Source of the DNA: Luteimonas sp. MC1750
GTDB lineage: Bacteria; Pseudomonadota; Gammaproteobacteria; Xanthomonadales; Xanthomonadaceae
Reading direction: 5' to 3'
Assembly (NCBI RefSeq): GCF_016615955.1
Contig: NZ_CP067113.1
Span: 186,001 to 250,000, forward strand
Length of the DNA stretch: 64,000 bases
Positions within the stretch are counted from its first letter, which is position 1. Every line of letters starts with the position of its first letter. The notes beneath the pieces are model-generated. The model saw only the letters and a list, made by a program, of their open reading frames with translations. It was not told where the DNA came from and did not search any database. Positions 23,021-33,260 of the stretch are shown in pieces. Position numbers and translations under genes: made by a program.

Positions 23021-24178
23021 TCAGGCCTGGTGGATGGCACCGAGGATGCGCGGGCCGGCGGCGCCGGTGACCGCGGCGAGGTTGCCGGGGCGGCCGGCCA
23101 GCGTCTCGCGCGCCAGCCAGGCGAAGGCCATGGCCTCGATCGCGTCGGGGTCCAGGCCGTGGGCCGAGGTCGATTCCACCACCACGCCCGGGAGCGCGAC
23201 GGCCAGCGCCGCCATCAGCGCCGGGTTGTGCACGCCGCCGCCGCAGGCGATGACCCGCGCGGTGTCGGGCTGGGTGGCGCGCAGCGCGTCGGCCACGCTG
23301 CGCGCGGTCAGCGCGAGGAGGGTGGCCTGGACGTCGGCGGGAGCCTCGTGCCCGTCCAGGCGTGACGCGACCCAGTCGAGATGGAAGCGGTCGCGGCCGG
23401 TCGACTTCGGCGGCGGCTCGGCGAACCAGGGTTCGGCCAGCAGCCGGGCCAAGAGCGGCGCGTCCACGCGGCCGGAGGCGGCGAAGGCACCGCCGCGGTC
23501 ATAGGCCTCGCCGCGGTGCTGCAGGCACCACGCATCCATCAGGCCGTTGGCCGGCCCGGTGTCGAAGCCGCGCACGGGCCCGCTGGCGGGCAGCAGGGTC
23601 AGGTTGGCGATGCCGCCCAGGTTGAGCACGGCGCGCGGCTCGGACGCATCGTGCAGGAGGGCTGCATGCAGCGCCGGGACCAGTGGCGCGCCCTGGCCGC
23701 CGGCGGCCACGTCGCGCGCGCGGAACCCGGCCACCGTGGTGATGCCGGTGCGCTCGGCGATGGTCGCGGCGCAGCCCAGCTGCAGGGTGAAGGGCAGGGC
23801 GCCATGCGGATCGTGGCGCAGGGTCTGCCCGTGCGAGCCGATGGCGACGACGTCGCCGGCAGCGGTGCCGCTGTCGTCCAGCGCGCGCAGCGCGGCATCG
23901 GCGAAGGCCCGCCCGATGGCGACGTCGAGCCGGCCGACCTCGTCCAGCGCCAGCGTGGCGTCCTGCTGGCCCAGCGCCACCAGGCGCCCGCGCAGCGCCG
24001 GATCCCAGGCATAGGTGCGTGCGAAGCGCAGCACCGGGCGCGCATCGGCGGCGTGGTGTTCGAAGTCGACCAGGGCGGCGTCGATGCCGTCGGCGCTGGT
24101 GCCCGACATCAGCCCCAGGAAGCGGCGTGGACGGGCCGCCTGCGCGGGCGGCGGCGCGTGGTGTTCCGGCGTGGCCAC
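23021..24178 (-). CDS. anmK: Anhydro-N-acetylmuramic acid kinase
   Basis: Hydrolyses and phosphorylates 1,6-anhydro-MurNAc to MurNAc-6-phosphate in peptidoglycan recycling. The 385 residues contain the family hallmark [19 protein letters not shown] at about 22-40, the loop [20 protein letters not shown] and [14 protein letters not shown]. The GTG start at 24178 gives a slightly extended Pro-rich N-terminus; no internal start precedes the conserved glycine loop convincingly. It follows mepM by 15 bases on the same strand, so muropeptide release and recycling genes are cotranscribed. Confidence 0.95.
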   Translation of the reverse strand: MATPEHHAPPPAQAARPRRFLGLMSGTSADGIDAALVDFEHHAADARPVLRFARTYAWDPALRGRLVALGQQDATLALDEVGRLDVAIGRAFADAALRALDDSGTAAGDVVAIGSHGQTLRHDPHGALPFTLQLGCAATIAERTGITTVAGFRARDVAAGGQGAPLVPALHAALLHDASEPRAVLNLGGIANLTLLPASGPVRGFDTGPANGLMDAWCLQHRGEAYDRGGAFAASGRVDAPLLARLLAEPWFAEPPPKSTGRDRFHLDWVASRLDGHEAPADVQATLLALTARSVADALRATQPDTARVIACGGGVHNPALMAALAVALPGVVVESTSAHGLDPDAIEAMAFAWLARETLAGRPGNLAAVTGAAGPRILGAIHQA

Positions 24179-24193
24179 CGGGTCGTGCCGGGA

Positions 24194-25687
24194 TCAGCCC
24201 CGGCCGCGGCCCGCGGTGGCGTCGCGGCGCACGTCGGCCACGCGCGTGTCGTCGCCGCGCTCGGCCGGCACCTGGGCATAGATGAGGTCTTCAACCGTGC
24301 GGATGCGCGCCAGCGCCGGCCCGGTCTGGGCGCGGAAGGCGGCCAGCGCGGTGCCCTTCAGCGGCTCCGGCTCGGGCATGGTGTGCTGCAGCGGATTGCG
24401 GTGCACGCCGTTGATGCGGAATTCGTAGTGCAGGTGCGGGCCGGTGGAAAGTCCCGTGCTGCCGACGCGGCCGATCACCGTGCCCTGGCCGATGCGCTGG
24501 CCCTGGCGGATGTTGCCGAAGCCGGACATGTGCGCGTACAGGGTGGTGTAGCCGCGGCCGTGGTCGAGGATCACGGTGTTCCCGTAGCCGCCCTTCCAGC
24601 CCTTGAACGCCACGCGCGCGTCGCCGGCGGCCATGATCGGCGTGCCGGTGCCGGCGGCGTAGTCGACGCCCTTGTGCATGCGCATCGTGCCGCGCACCGG
24701 ATGCCGGCGCGAGCCGAACTTCGAGCTCAGCCGCGCGTACTGGATCGGCATGCGGATGAAGCTCTTCTTCAGTGGCCGGCCGTCGGCGTTGAAGTACTCG
24801 GCCTTGCCGTCGCGCTCGAAGCGGAACGCGGCATACGGCTTGCCCTTGGCGGTGAACACCGCCGCCAGCACCTCGCCGGTGCGCAGCAGTTCGCCTTCGC
24901 GGTACACCTGCTCGACGACCACGCTGAAGCGGTCGTTCTGGGTGACGTCGGTGTTGAAGTCGATGTCGTACTTGAAGATCTCGTCGGTCAACGTGTTGAT
25001 GGTCGAGCCCGACAGGCCGTGCTTGCGCGCGGTGTGGAACAGCGAGCGGCCGACCTGGCCGCTGACCACGGTGGTGCGGACCTCGAGCGGGCGCTCGACG
25101 ACGGTCTCGGTGACCGTGTCGCCCGCGAGCGCCAGCAGCACGCGCTCGGTCTCGCCGCGGTCATAGCGCAGCGCCTTCAGTGCCGCGGGGCGGCCGTCGG
25201 CGGTCGGTGCGCCGAACGCGAAGCCGATTTCGGTGCCGGGACGCAGGCGGGTGAGCGCCTGGCGCGCGCCGGGCTGCGCCAGCAGCGCATGCATGGTCGT
25301 CGCCGGGACTCCCAGCTCGTCGAAGATCGAGCCCAGGGTCTGGCCCTTCTCGACCTGGACCAGCATCCAGTCGTCGCCCCGCGCCTCGCTGCGCGCGGGC
25401 AGCTCCGGCGCCGGCAGCGCCAGCGACAGGGTGGTCAGGCGCGCGCTCTGCGGCACGTCGACGGCCGTATTGAAACCGGGCACGATGGCCAGCAGCAGCG
25501 CGCCTGCGGTCGCCATCAGGCTGGCGTGCCCCCACTGCCTGCGCGCCCAGCGACGACCACCGATGAGTTCGGTGGCAGGTTCCTTCTGGCGGGATGCGGC
25601 CTGGCGGGCAAGCTCGCGGAGGTTGCGGAGGCGGATGCGCGCGCTGCGGTGCGCGTCGGACGGGCCGGACGTTTCGGGCGTGGTCAT
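24194..25687 (-). CDS. mepM: MepM-like M23 peptidoglycan endopeptidase
   Basis: A 497-residue envelope protein with a cytoplasmic start, a membrane anchor at about 53-72 (HASLMATAGALLLAIVPGF), a LysM/OapA-like region around 105-190, and a C-terminal LytM (M23) domain. The zinc motifs are intact: HKGVDYAAGTGTP near residue 338 (HxxxD), LYAHM, and GPHLHYEF near 418 (HxH). MepM-type enzymes cut D-Ala-mDAP cross-links and allow wall expansion. The order anmK-mepM-divergent tyrS is the same as in Pseudomonas. A strong sigma-70 type promoter lies upstream. Confidence 0.93.
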   Translation of the reverse strand: MTTPETSGPSDAHRSARIRLRNLRELARQAASRQKEPATELIGGRRWARRQWGHASLMATAGALLLAIVPGFNTAVDVPQSARLTTLSLALPAPELPARSEARGDDWMLVQVEKGQTLGSIFDELGVPATTMHALLAQPGARQALTRLRPGTEIGFAFGAPTADGRPAALKALRYDRGETERVLLALAGDTVTETVVERPLEVRTTVVSGQVGRSLFHTARKHGLSGSTINTLTDEIFKYDIDFNTDVTQNDRFSVVVEQVYREGELLRTGEVLAAVFTAKGKPYAAFRFERDGKAEYFNADGRPLKKSFIRMPIQYARLSSKFGSRRHPVRGTMRMHKGVDYAAGTGTPIMAAGDARVAFKGWKGGYGNTVILDHGRGYTTLYAHMSGFGNIRQGQRIGQGTVIGRVGSTGLSTGPHLHYEFRINGVHRNPLQHTMPEPEPLKGTALAAFRAQTGPALARIRTVEDLIYAQVPAERGDDTRVADVRRDATAGRGRG

Positions 25688-25733
25688 ATGGGTCGGACTC
25701 GTGGCCCTGGCGTGACGGGCGCGTCACCGGGCC

Positions 25734-25762
25734 ACCATAATCACGCGAAGATCACGCGTCAA
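25734..25762 (-). promoter_or_regulatory. Sigma-70 type promoter for mepM-anmK
   Basis: On the minus strand TTGACG (25762-25757) is separated by 17 bases from TATGGT (25739-25734), about 47 bases before the mepM ATG. A direct repeat ATCACGCG (plus-strand 25740-25747 and 25751-25758), spaced 11 bases, fills the spacer and could be an operator on one face of the helix. Confidence 0.6.
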
Positions 25763-25775
25763 ACCCCTGATGCCG

Positions 25776-25804
25776 TTGGCATTTCCGGGCGGCAACAATT
25801 TAAC
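25776..25804 (+). promoter_or_regulatory. Probable sigma-70 type promoter for tyrS
   Basis: TTGGCA (25776-25781), a 17-base spacer, then TTTAAC (25799-25804), about 70 bases before the GTG of tyrS. The -10 overlaps a palindrome TTAAC-CTGCT-GTTAA (25800-25814), a possible operator. Confidence 0.45.
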
Positions 25805-25874
25805 CTGCTGTTAACACCCCACATAAACTGCGTCACATTTTTCACGGCGCCTTGACGCCAATCCAGGAAATCCA

Positions 25875-27092
25875 GTGTCCCAGACCACCCCCAACCAGGC
25901 CTTCCAGCAGATCGCGCGCGGCACCGACGAGATCCTCAAGGCCGATGAACTGGAGGCCCGCCTGGCCTCCGGCCGACCGCTGCGGATCAAGGCCGGCTTC
26001 GATCCCACCGCGCCGGACCTGCATCTCGGGCACACGGTGCTGCTCAACAAGCTGCGGCAGTTCCAGGAGCTGGGTCACACGGTGGTGTTCCTGATCGGCG
26101 ACTTCACCGGGATGATCGGCGACCCCTCGGGCAAGAGCGCCACCCGCAAGCCGCTGACCCGGGACGACGTGCTCGCGAACGCGAAGACCTACGAGGACCA
26201 GGTGTTCAAGGTGCTGGACCGCGAGCGCACCGAGGTCCGCTTCAACTCGGAATGGTTCGGGAAGATGGGCGCGGCCGACATGGTCCGCCTGGCCGGCCAG
26301 CTCACCGTGGCGCGCATGCTCGAGCGTGACGACTTCGCCAAGCGCTACGCGGCGCAGCAGTCGATCGCGATCCACGAGTTCCTGTATCCGCTGGTGCAGG
26401 GCTACGACTCGGTCGCGCTCGAGGCCGACGTCGAATGCGGCGGCACCGACCAGAAATTCAACCTGCTGATGGGGCGTGGGCTGCAGGAGCACCACGGGCA
26501 GAAGCCGCAGGTGGTGCTGACCATGCCGCTGCTGGTGGGCCTGGACGGCGTCAACAAGATGTCGAAGTCGCTGGGCAACTACATCGGGGTGACCGATCCG
26601 GCGATCGACATCGTCAACAAGGCGATGAAGATCGGCGACGCGCTGATGTGGGACTGGATCGAACTGCTCAGCTTCGAGATCGGCATCGCGGAGGCGGCGG
26701 GGCTCAAGGCCGAAGTCGCCGAGGGCACGCTCAACCCGCGCGAAGTGAAGCTGCGCCTGGCGCGCGAGCTGGCCACGCGCTTCCATGACGCCGCCGCCGC
26801 CGACACCGCGATCGCCGGCTGGCACGCGGCGGTGACCGGGCAGGGCGACACCTCGCTGCTGCCGCTGCAGGACGTGGCGGTGCCGGCGGAAGGCCTGCGC
26901 ATTGCTGCGCTGCTCACCGCGGCCGGGATCACCCCGTCGAACTCCGAGGCCAACCGCAAGCTCAAGGAGCGCGCGGTGAAGGTCGATGGTGCCGTGGTCG
27001 AGGACGCCGGCCTGCTGTTGCAGCCCGGCTTCGAGGGCGTGCTGCAGGTCGGCAAGCGCAACTTCGCGCGCGTGCGGCTGGTCGCCGGCTGA
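25875..27092 (+). CDS. tyrS: Tyrosyl-tRNA synthetase
   Basis: Class I synthetase charging tRNA-Tyr; 405 residues. Signatures: [18 protein letters not shown] (HIGH equivalent at 50-53), [22 protein letters not shown], which marks the TyrZ-like branch, and [12 protein letters not shown] near 229 (KMSKS). The C-terminal S4 RNA-binding domain covers about the last 65 residues. The GTG start at 25875 is preceded by AGGA at 8 bases. It diverges from mepM over 187 bases that hold both promoters. No transcription attenuator or T-box is visible. Confidence 0.97.
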   Translation: MSQTTPNQAFQQIARGTDEILKADELEARLASGRPLRIKAGFDPTAPDLHLGHTVLLNKLRQFQELGHTVVFLIGDFTGMIGDPSGKSATRKPLTRDDVLANAKTYEDQVFKVLDRERTEVRFNSEWFGKMGAADMVRLAGQLTVARMLERDDFAKRYAAQQSIAIHEFLYPLVQGYDSVALEADVECGGTDQKFNLLMGRGLQEHHGQKPQVVLTMPLLVGLDGVNKMSKSLGNYIGVTDPAIDIVNKAMKIGDALMWDWIELLSFEIGIAEAAGLKAEVAEGTLNPREVKLRLARELATRFHDAAAADTAIAGWHAAVTGQGDTSLLPLQDVAVPAEGLRIAALLTAAGITPSNSEANRKLKERAVKVDGAVVEDAGLLLQPGFEGVLQVGKRNFARVRLVAG

Positions 27093-27141
27093 CCGGGCCT
27101 CGGCGAGCCGGCCTGGGCGAGCTCACCCCGGCGATCCAGCC

Positions 27142-27540
27142 TCAGCTGGCCGCGAGCGCCGCCAGCACCATCAGCGCGACCACGCAGGCATAGCCCGCCA
27201 TCCACGCCAGGCTCCGCGCGAGCTGCACGTCGGCCAGGTAGAGCGCGCCGTGCGCCACGCGCACGACCACGAATGCGACCGCCAGCATCGCGATGCGCGC
27301 GTGGTCGACGCCGGCCGCCTGCGCCATCAGCACGCCGGCGGCAAACGGCGCGAACGCCTCGAAGGCATTGAGGTGCGCGGCGTTCGCCCGCTGCACCCGG
27401 TAGTTCCCGGCCTGCTTGGCGATCCAGGCGCGCGGGTTGCGGTTGTTGTAGCCGGGTGCGCCGGTCTTGGCGACGGCCACCCAGATGTAGGGCAGCAGCG
27501 CGGCGATCAGGATGCAGCCGTAGGCGGTGGCAAGGGTCAT
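27142..27540 (-). CDS. MAPEG-family membrane protein
   Basis: A 132-residue protein with four predicted transmembrane helices and the pattern of the bacterial MAPEG group: AKTGAPGYNNRNPRAW after the first helix, then RANAAHLNAFEAFAPFAAGVL and the late RVAHGALYLADVQLARSLAW. MAPEG proteins act in glutathione and eicosanoid metabolism in eukaryotes; bacterial members of this branch have no settled role. It converges with tyrS and is separated from the next minus-strand gene by a REP inverted repeat. Start at 27540 gives MTLATAYGCIL. Confidence 0.8.
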   Translation of the reverse strand: MTLATAYGCILIAALLPYIWVAVAKTGAPGYNNRNPRAWIAKQAGNYRVQRANAAHLNAFEAFAPFAAGVLMAQAAGVDHARIAMLAVAFVVVRVAHGALYLADVQLARSLAWMAGYACVVALMVLAALAAS

Positions 27541-27620
27541 GGAGGAGTGCCGCGGATGGAGTGGCCGGAGTAGATCAGGTTTGCCGCCGCGCCCGCCACT
27601 GCCCGCCCGCCCACTGACCC

Positions 27621-27741
27621 CAACTGTAGGAGCGGCCATGGCCGCGATCGGGGGTGCCGTTGCAGCCGGCTTGCACGACTTGCAGCGGCTGCGGCCGGCG
27701 ATCGCGGCCATGGCCGCTCCTACAGTTGGGCCATGGCTGCT
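27621..27741. repeat. Perfect 30-base inverted repeat built from two REP units
   Basis: Arms 27621-27650 and 27699-27728 are exact reverse complements over 30 bases, longer than the other REP pairs in the window, with a 48-base loop. A further degenerate half unit lies at 27730-27741. It fills most of the 277-base gap upstream of the MAPEG gene. Confidence 0.9.
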
Positions 27742-27753
27742 CCTGCATGAAGA

Positions 27754-27773
27754 ACGGCGCCTTTCGGCGCCGT
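27754..27773 (-). terminator. Intrinsic terminator of the M28 peptidase gene
   Basis: Perfect 8-base stem ACGGCGCC/GGCGCCGT with a GAAA loop as read on the minus strand, followed by TCTTC. It begins 44 bases after the peptidase stop codon. Confidence 0.65.
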
Positions 27774-27817
27774 CCGGTTCCACCCTGGCGGCCAGTGCCG
27801 GCCGCCCTGGCGCAGCC

Positions 27818-29518
<1,701 letters not shown>

Positions 29519-29582
29519 TCGTCGGGTCCTGCGTGGATGGAAGGCCCGATTCTATGCGGTCGGCGCCGCGAAGGGGCCCGGG

Positions 29583-30269
29583 TCAGTCCTCGCCGCGGCG
29601 CGGGGCGGTGGGCGTGGAATAGCGCACCGGCTGCGCGCCGGTCACCGGGCCGATGCGCGCGGTGTCGTGCACGTAAAGGGTCACTTCGCGCTCGAACACC
29701 AGCGGGCCGTCGACCACGGCCCCCGGGCCGATGACCACGCGCGGCAGGCGCGGACCCACGCGCACCGGCATCCAGCTGCTGCCCGGCTTGCGGACCTCGA
29801 TGCCGCCGCGCACGTGCGACCCGATCCCGACGGTGAGGTCGCCGTTGGCCAGGCGGACGTCGCCCGCGACCTCGGTCGCGACCAGGCCGATGGCGCCGTT
29901 GGTGGTCTCGACCGCGCCGACGCGTCCGCCGCGTTCGATGAGGATGCTGCCGTTGACGGTGCGCACGTCGCCGGCGACGTTCACGCGTTCGCCCACCCGG
30001 ATGCTGCCGTTGACCGTCGACAGGCGCTCGGCGGTGACGTCGTCGCCGGCGCTGATGCTGCCGTTGGTGGTCGAGGCCGGACCCGCGGTGACCGTGTCGG
30101 CCAGTCGCACGCTGCCGTTGGTGGTGGCCAGGCGGCCGTAGTCCGCGCCGGCGGTGGTGTTGACCGCACCATTGGTGCGGACGATGTCCTCGGAGGCGCG
30201 GGCACTGGCGGGAAACAGCGCGGCCAGGACCAGGAGGAGGAAGAGCAGGGTGGCGTGGATGGCGGCCAT
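29583..30269 (-). CDS. Secreted protein with seven 18-residue TNG repeats (beta-helix/adhesin-like)
   Basis: A 228-residue exported protein: signal peptide to about residue 25 (ASARA), then turns marked by TTNGSV, TTNGSI, TVNGSI, TVNGSI, TTNGAI and LANGDL. The Asn-Gly pairs fall at residues 33, 51, 69, 87, 106, 124 and 142, a period of 18 (once 19), as expected for a stacked beta-solenoid like polymer-forming or DUF4097-type repeats. The C-terminal 80 residues are non-repetitive. The start MAAIHATLLFLLLVL gives a proper signal peptide. It is divergent from gpmI by 63 bases. Function is unknown; a structural envelope role is inferred. Confidence 0.7.
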   Translation of the reverse strand: MAAIHATLLFLLLVLAALFPASARASEDIVRTNGAVNTTAGADYGRLATTNGSVRLADTVTAGPASTTNGSISAGDDVTAERLSTVNGSIRVGERVNVAGDVRTVNGSILIERGGRVGAVETTNGAIGLVATEVAGDVRLANGDLTVGIGSHVRGGIEVRKPGSSWMPVRVGPRLPRVVIGPGAVVDGPLVFEREVTLYVHDTARIGPVTGAQPVRYSTPTAPRRGED

Positions 30270-30295
30270 GCGGGGAGTCTGCGCCTGCCGGGCGC

Positions 30296-30301
30296 TACAA
30301 T
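30296..30301 (+). promoter_or_regulatory. Possible -10 element for the gpmI-envC-ctpA operon
   Basis: TACAAT ending 31 bases before the GTG at 30333. Its last two bases belong to an in-frame ATG (30300), which therefore probably lies upstream of the transcription start. No clear -35. Confidence 0.4.
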
Positions 30302-30332
30302 GCACCTGTCCAACGTCACAGGGTCGAACGTC

Positions 30333-31877
30333 GTGCCTGAAGCCGCTTCCGTCCGCCGCCCGAAGCCGGTGGTGCTGCTGATCCTCGACGGCTGGGGCCA
30401 CCGCGACGATCCGCGCGACAACGCCCTGGCGCTGGCCGACATCCCGAACTGGCGCCGCCTGTTCGCCGCCCGTCCGTCCACCCTGGTGCACACCGAAGGT
30501 ACCCATGTCGGGCTGCCCGACGGACAGATGGGCAATTCCGAGGTCGGGCACATGAACATCGGCGCCGGACGGGTGGTCTACCAGGACCTGACCCGGATCG
30601 ACGCCGCGATCGCCGATGCCAGCTTCTTCGCCAACGCCGAGCTGCTGGCGGCCTGCCGCACCGCGAACGCCAGCGGCGGCACCCTGCACCTGATGGGCCT
30701 GCTGTCGCCGGGCGGCGTGCACAGCCACGAGGCGCACCTGTTCGCGATGCTGCAGCTGGCGCGGCGCGAAGGCGTGGCGCGCGTCGCCGTGCACGCCTTC
30801 ACCGACGGCCGCGACATGCCGCCGCGCTCCGCGGCGCCGAGCCTGCGCGCGCTGCAGGAGGCCTGCGCCGCCGCCGGCAACGCGCGCGTCGCCAGCGTCA
30901 GCGGCCGCTATTACGCGATGGACCGCGACGGCCGCTGGGACCGCGTGCGCCGTGCCTGGGACGCGATCGTCGACGCGCAGTCCCCGCACCGTGCGCACGA
31001 CGCGCTGGCCGCCCTCGATGCCGCCTATGCCCGGGGCGAGAACGACGAATTCGTCGCGCCCACGGTGATCGATGGCGCCACACCGATCGCCGATGCCGAC
31101 GTGGTGGTGTTCATGAACTTCCGCGCCGACCGCGCGCGCCAGCTCACCGCGGCCTTCGTCGCGTCGGGCTTCGACGGCTTCCAGGCGCGGCGCCCTGTGC
31201 TGGCGCGCTTCACCTGCCTCACGGAATACGACGCCATGCTGCCGGCGCCGCTGGCCTTCGCGCCGGACGACCTGCGCAACACCCTGGGCGAAGTGCTCGG
31301 CGCGAACGGCATGACCCAGCTGCGCATCGCCGAGACCGAGAAGTACGCCCACGTCACCTTCTTCTTCAACGGCGGCCGCGAGGCGCCGTTCCCCGGCGAG
31401 GAGCGCATCCTGGTACCCAGCCCGCAGGTCGCGACCTACGACCTGCAGCCGGAGATGAGCTGCCCGGAAGTGACCGCGAAGCTGGTGGCGGCGATCGCGT
31501 CGGAGCGCTTCGACGCAGTGGTCTGCAACTTCGCCAATCCGGACATGGTCGGCCACACCGGCGACCTGCAGGCGGCGATCAAGGCCGTGGAAGCGGTGGA
31601 CCGCGCCCTGGGCGAGGTGGCCGCGGCGGTTGCCGCGAAGGGCGGCGAACTGCTGGTCACCGCCGACCACGGCAACGTGGAGATGATGCGCGACCCCGAG
31701 ACCGGCCAGCCGCACACCTCGCACACCGTCGGCCCGGTCGACCTGATCTACGTCGGCAGCCGCGAAGGCGCCACGCTGCGCACCGGCGGCGCGCTGCGCG
31801 ACCTGGCGCCGACCATGCTCGACCTGCTGGGCGTTCCGAAGCCGGCGGAGATGACCGGCCGCAGCCTGCTGGCGTGA
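30333..31877 (+). CDS. gpmI: 2,3-bisphosphoglycerate-independent phosphoglycerate mutase
   Basis: Interconverts 3- and 2-phosphoglycerate in glycolysis and gluconeogenesis with two Mn ions and a phosphoserine. Signatures: LLILDGWG at the start, the catalytic serine in GQMGNSEVGHMNIGAGR, SPGGVHSHEAHL, FMNFRADRARQL, NFANPDMVGHTGD and TADHGNVE. The GTG at 30333 gives 514 residues, the E. coli length. The in-frame ATG at 30300 overlaps a TACAAT -10 box and is rejected. The stop overlaps the envC start (GTGA), and ctpA follows, the usual gammaproteobacterial operon. Confidence 0.96.
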   Translation: MPEAASVRRPKPVVLLILDGWGHRDDPRDNALALADIPNWRRLFAARPSTLVHTEGTHVGLPDGQMGNSEVGHMNIGAGRVVYQDLTRIDAAIADASFFANAELLAACRTANASGGTLHLMGLLSPGGVHSHEAHLFAMLQLARREGVARVAVHAFTDGRDMPPRSAAPSLRALQEACAAAGNARVASVSGRYYAMDRDGRWDRVRRAWDAIVDAQSPHRAHDALAALDAAYARGENDEFVAPTVIDGATPIADADVVVFMNFRADRARQLTAAFVASGFDGFQARRPVLARFTCLTEYDAMLPAPLAFAPDDLRNTLGEVLGANGMTQLRIAETEKYAHVTFFFNGGREAPFPGEERILVPSPQVATYDLQPEMSCPEVTAKLVAAIASERFDAVVCNFANPDMVGHTGDLQAAIKAVEAVDRALGEVAAAVAAKGGELLVTADHGNVEMMRDPETGQPHTSHTVGPVDLIYVGSREGATLRTGGALRDLAPTMLDLLGVPKPAEMTGRSLLA

Positions 31878-33166
31878 CCGGCGCGGCGGCCCATCCGCGC
31901 CGCGCCGTGCGTGCTCCGGGCGCGGCGGCGCTGGCGCTGCTGGTCGCGGCGCTGGTGCTGCCCGCCGGGCCGCTCGCCGCACAGGACAGCCGCGAGGCGC
32001 AGCGCCGGCTCGAGCGCGTGAAGCGCGAACTCAACGAGGTCGGGCGCGAACGCCGCCAGCTGGAAGGCCAGCGCGGCACCGCCAGCCGGGAGCTGCGCGA
32101 GGCCGACGAGCGGGTCAACCGCAATGCCCGCGAACTGGCCGACACCGCGGCCGCGCTGGCGCGCCAGCAGCAGGCGCTGTCGGAGCTCGAAGCGCGCCGC
32201 GATGCCGCCGCCCGGGGCCTGTCGGCGCAGCGCGCCGAGCTTGCCGCGCTGCTGCGCGCGGCCTACACCGTCGGCGGCCAGGCGCCGTTGAAGCTCATGC
32301 TGTCGCAGGACGATGCCGCCGGCGCCAACCGCAGCCTGGCCTACCACGGCTACCTGCAGCGCAGCCGCAGCGCGCGCATCGCCGCGCTGTCGGCGGAGCT
32401 GTCCGGGCTGGACGACATGGAGCGCAGGATCGCCGCCGAGCGCGAGGCGCTGGCGGCCACCAGCGAGCGCCAGCGCACGCAGGCCGCGGCACTGGTGCGG
32501 GAGCGCGCCGAACGGGCCAAGGCGGTGGCCGAACTCGACGGCCGCTATCGCGACCGCAGTTCGCGCGAGAAGGCGCTGGGTGCCGATGCAAAGTCGCTGG
32601 AAGGCCTGCTTGCACGGCTGCGCGCCGCCGCCCGCCGCGCCGAGGCGGAGCGCAAGGCCGAGGCCGCGCGCCGCGCCGCCGCGGCCCGCCGCGACAGCGC
32701 GCCGCCCGCGGCCGCCACCGGGACCGGGCGCAGCCCGGTGCCCGACGCGCCGCGCGTGGCGGTGGCGCGCAGCGCCCCGGTGCAGGTGGGCGGCCTGTCC
32801 TGGCCGCTGACCGGCAGCCTGCTGGCGGGCTACGGCGGGCGCATGCCCGACGGCCGCAGCAGTTCCGGCGTGCTGGTCGCCGCCAGCGCCGGCACGCCGG
32901 TCAGGGCGGTGGCGGAGGGCACGGTGGTGTTCGCCGAGTGGATGACCGGCTACGGCCTGATCCTGATCATCGACCACGGCAACGGCTACATGAGCCTGTA
33001 CGCCCACAACGACAGCCTGCTCAAGGGGCCCGGCGACCGGGTCGCCCGCGGCGACGCGGTGTCGACCGTCGGCACCTCGGGCGGACAGGGCACCGCGGCC
33101 CTGTATTTCGAGCTGCGGCGCGACGGCAAGCCGGTCGATCCCAACGCCTGGCTGCAGAAGCGCTGA
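31874..33166 (+). CDS. envC: Murein hydrolase activator EnvC
   Basis: Periplasmic activator of septal amidases (AmiA/AmiB). The 430 residues comprise a signal peptide (to about residue 35), a long coiled coil from about 38 to 260 and a C-terminal LytM domain from about 315. The zinc site is degenerate: the HxxxD position reads SGVLVAAS and the HxH position reads ALYFELR, which marks EnvC as a non-catalytic activator, while SLYAHN remains. GTG start at 31874 overlaps the gpmI stop. The intact M23 protease MepM is encoded elsewhere in the window. Confidence 0.92.
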   Translation: MTGAAAHPRRAVRAPGAAALALLVAALVLPAGPLAAQDSREAQRRLERVKRELNEVGRERRQLEGQRGTASRELREADERVNRNARELADTAAALARQQQALSELEARRDAAARGLSAQRAELAALLRAAYTVGGQAPLKLMLSQDDAAGANRSLAYHGYLQRSRSARIAALSAELSGLDDMERRIAAEREALAATSERQRTQAAALVRERAERAKAVAELDGRYRDRSSREKALGADAKSLEGLLARLRAAARRAEAERKAEAARRAAAARRDSAPPAAATGTGRSPVPDAPRVAVARSAPVQVGGLSWPLTGSLLAGYGGRMPDGRSSSGVLVAASAGTPVRAVAEGTVVFAEWMTGYGLILIIDHGNGYMSLYAHNDSLLKGPGDRVARGDAVSTVGTSGGQGTAALYFELRRDGKPVDPNAWLQKR

Positions 33167-33260
33167 ACCGCGACGCGGCCGCGCTGCGCCGGGGCGGCAT
33201 AATCGGGGAACCCGCGCCCGTTGGCGCAGGGCCCACACCTGCGTACCCCTGGAGTCCCGA

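Noticed and set aside
31874..33166. Active M23 endopeptidase
   Set aside because: HxxxD and HxH zinc motifs are lost, so it was called the activator EnvC rather than a hydrolase.
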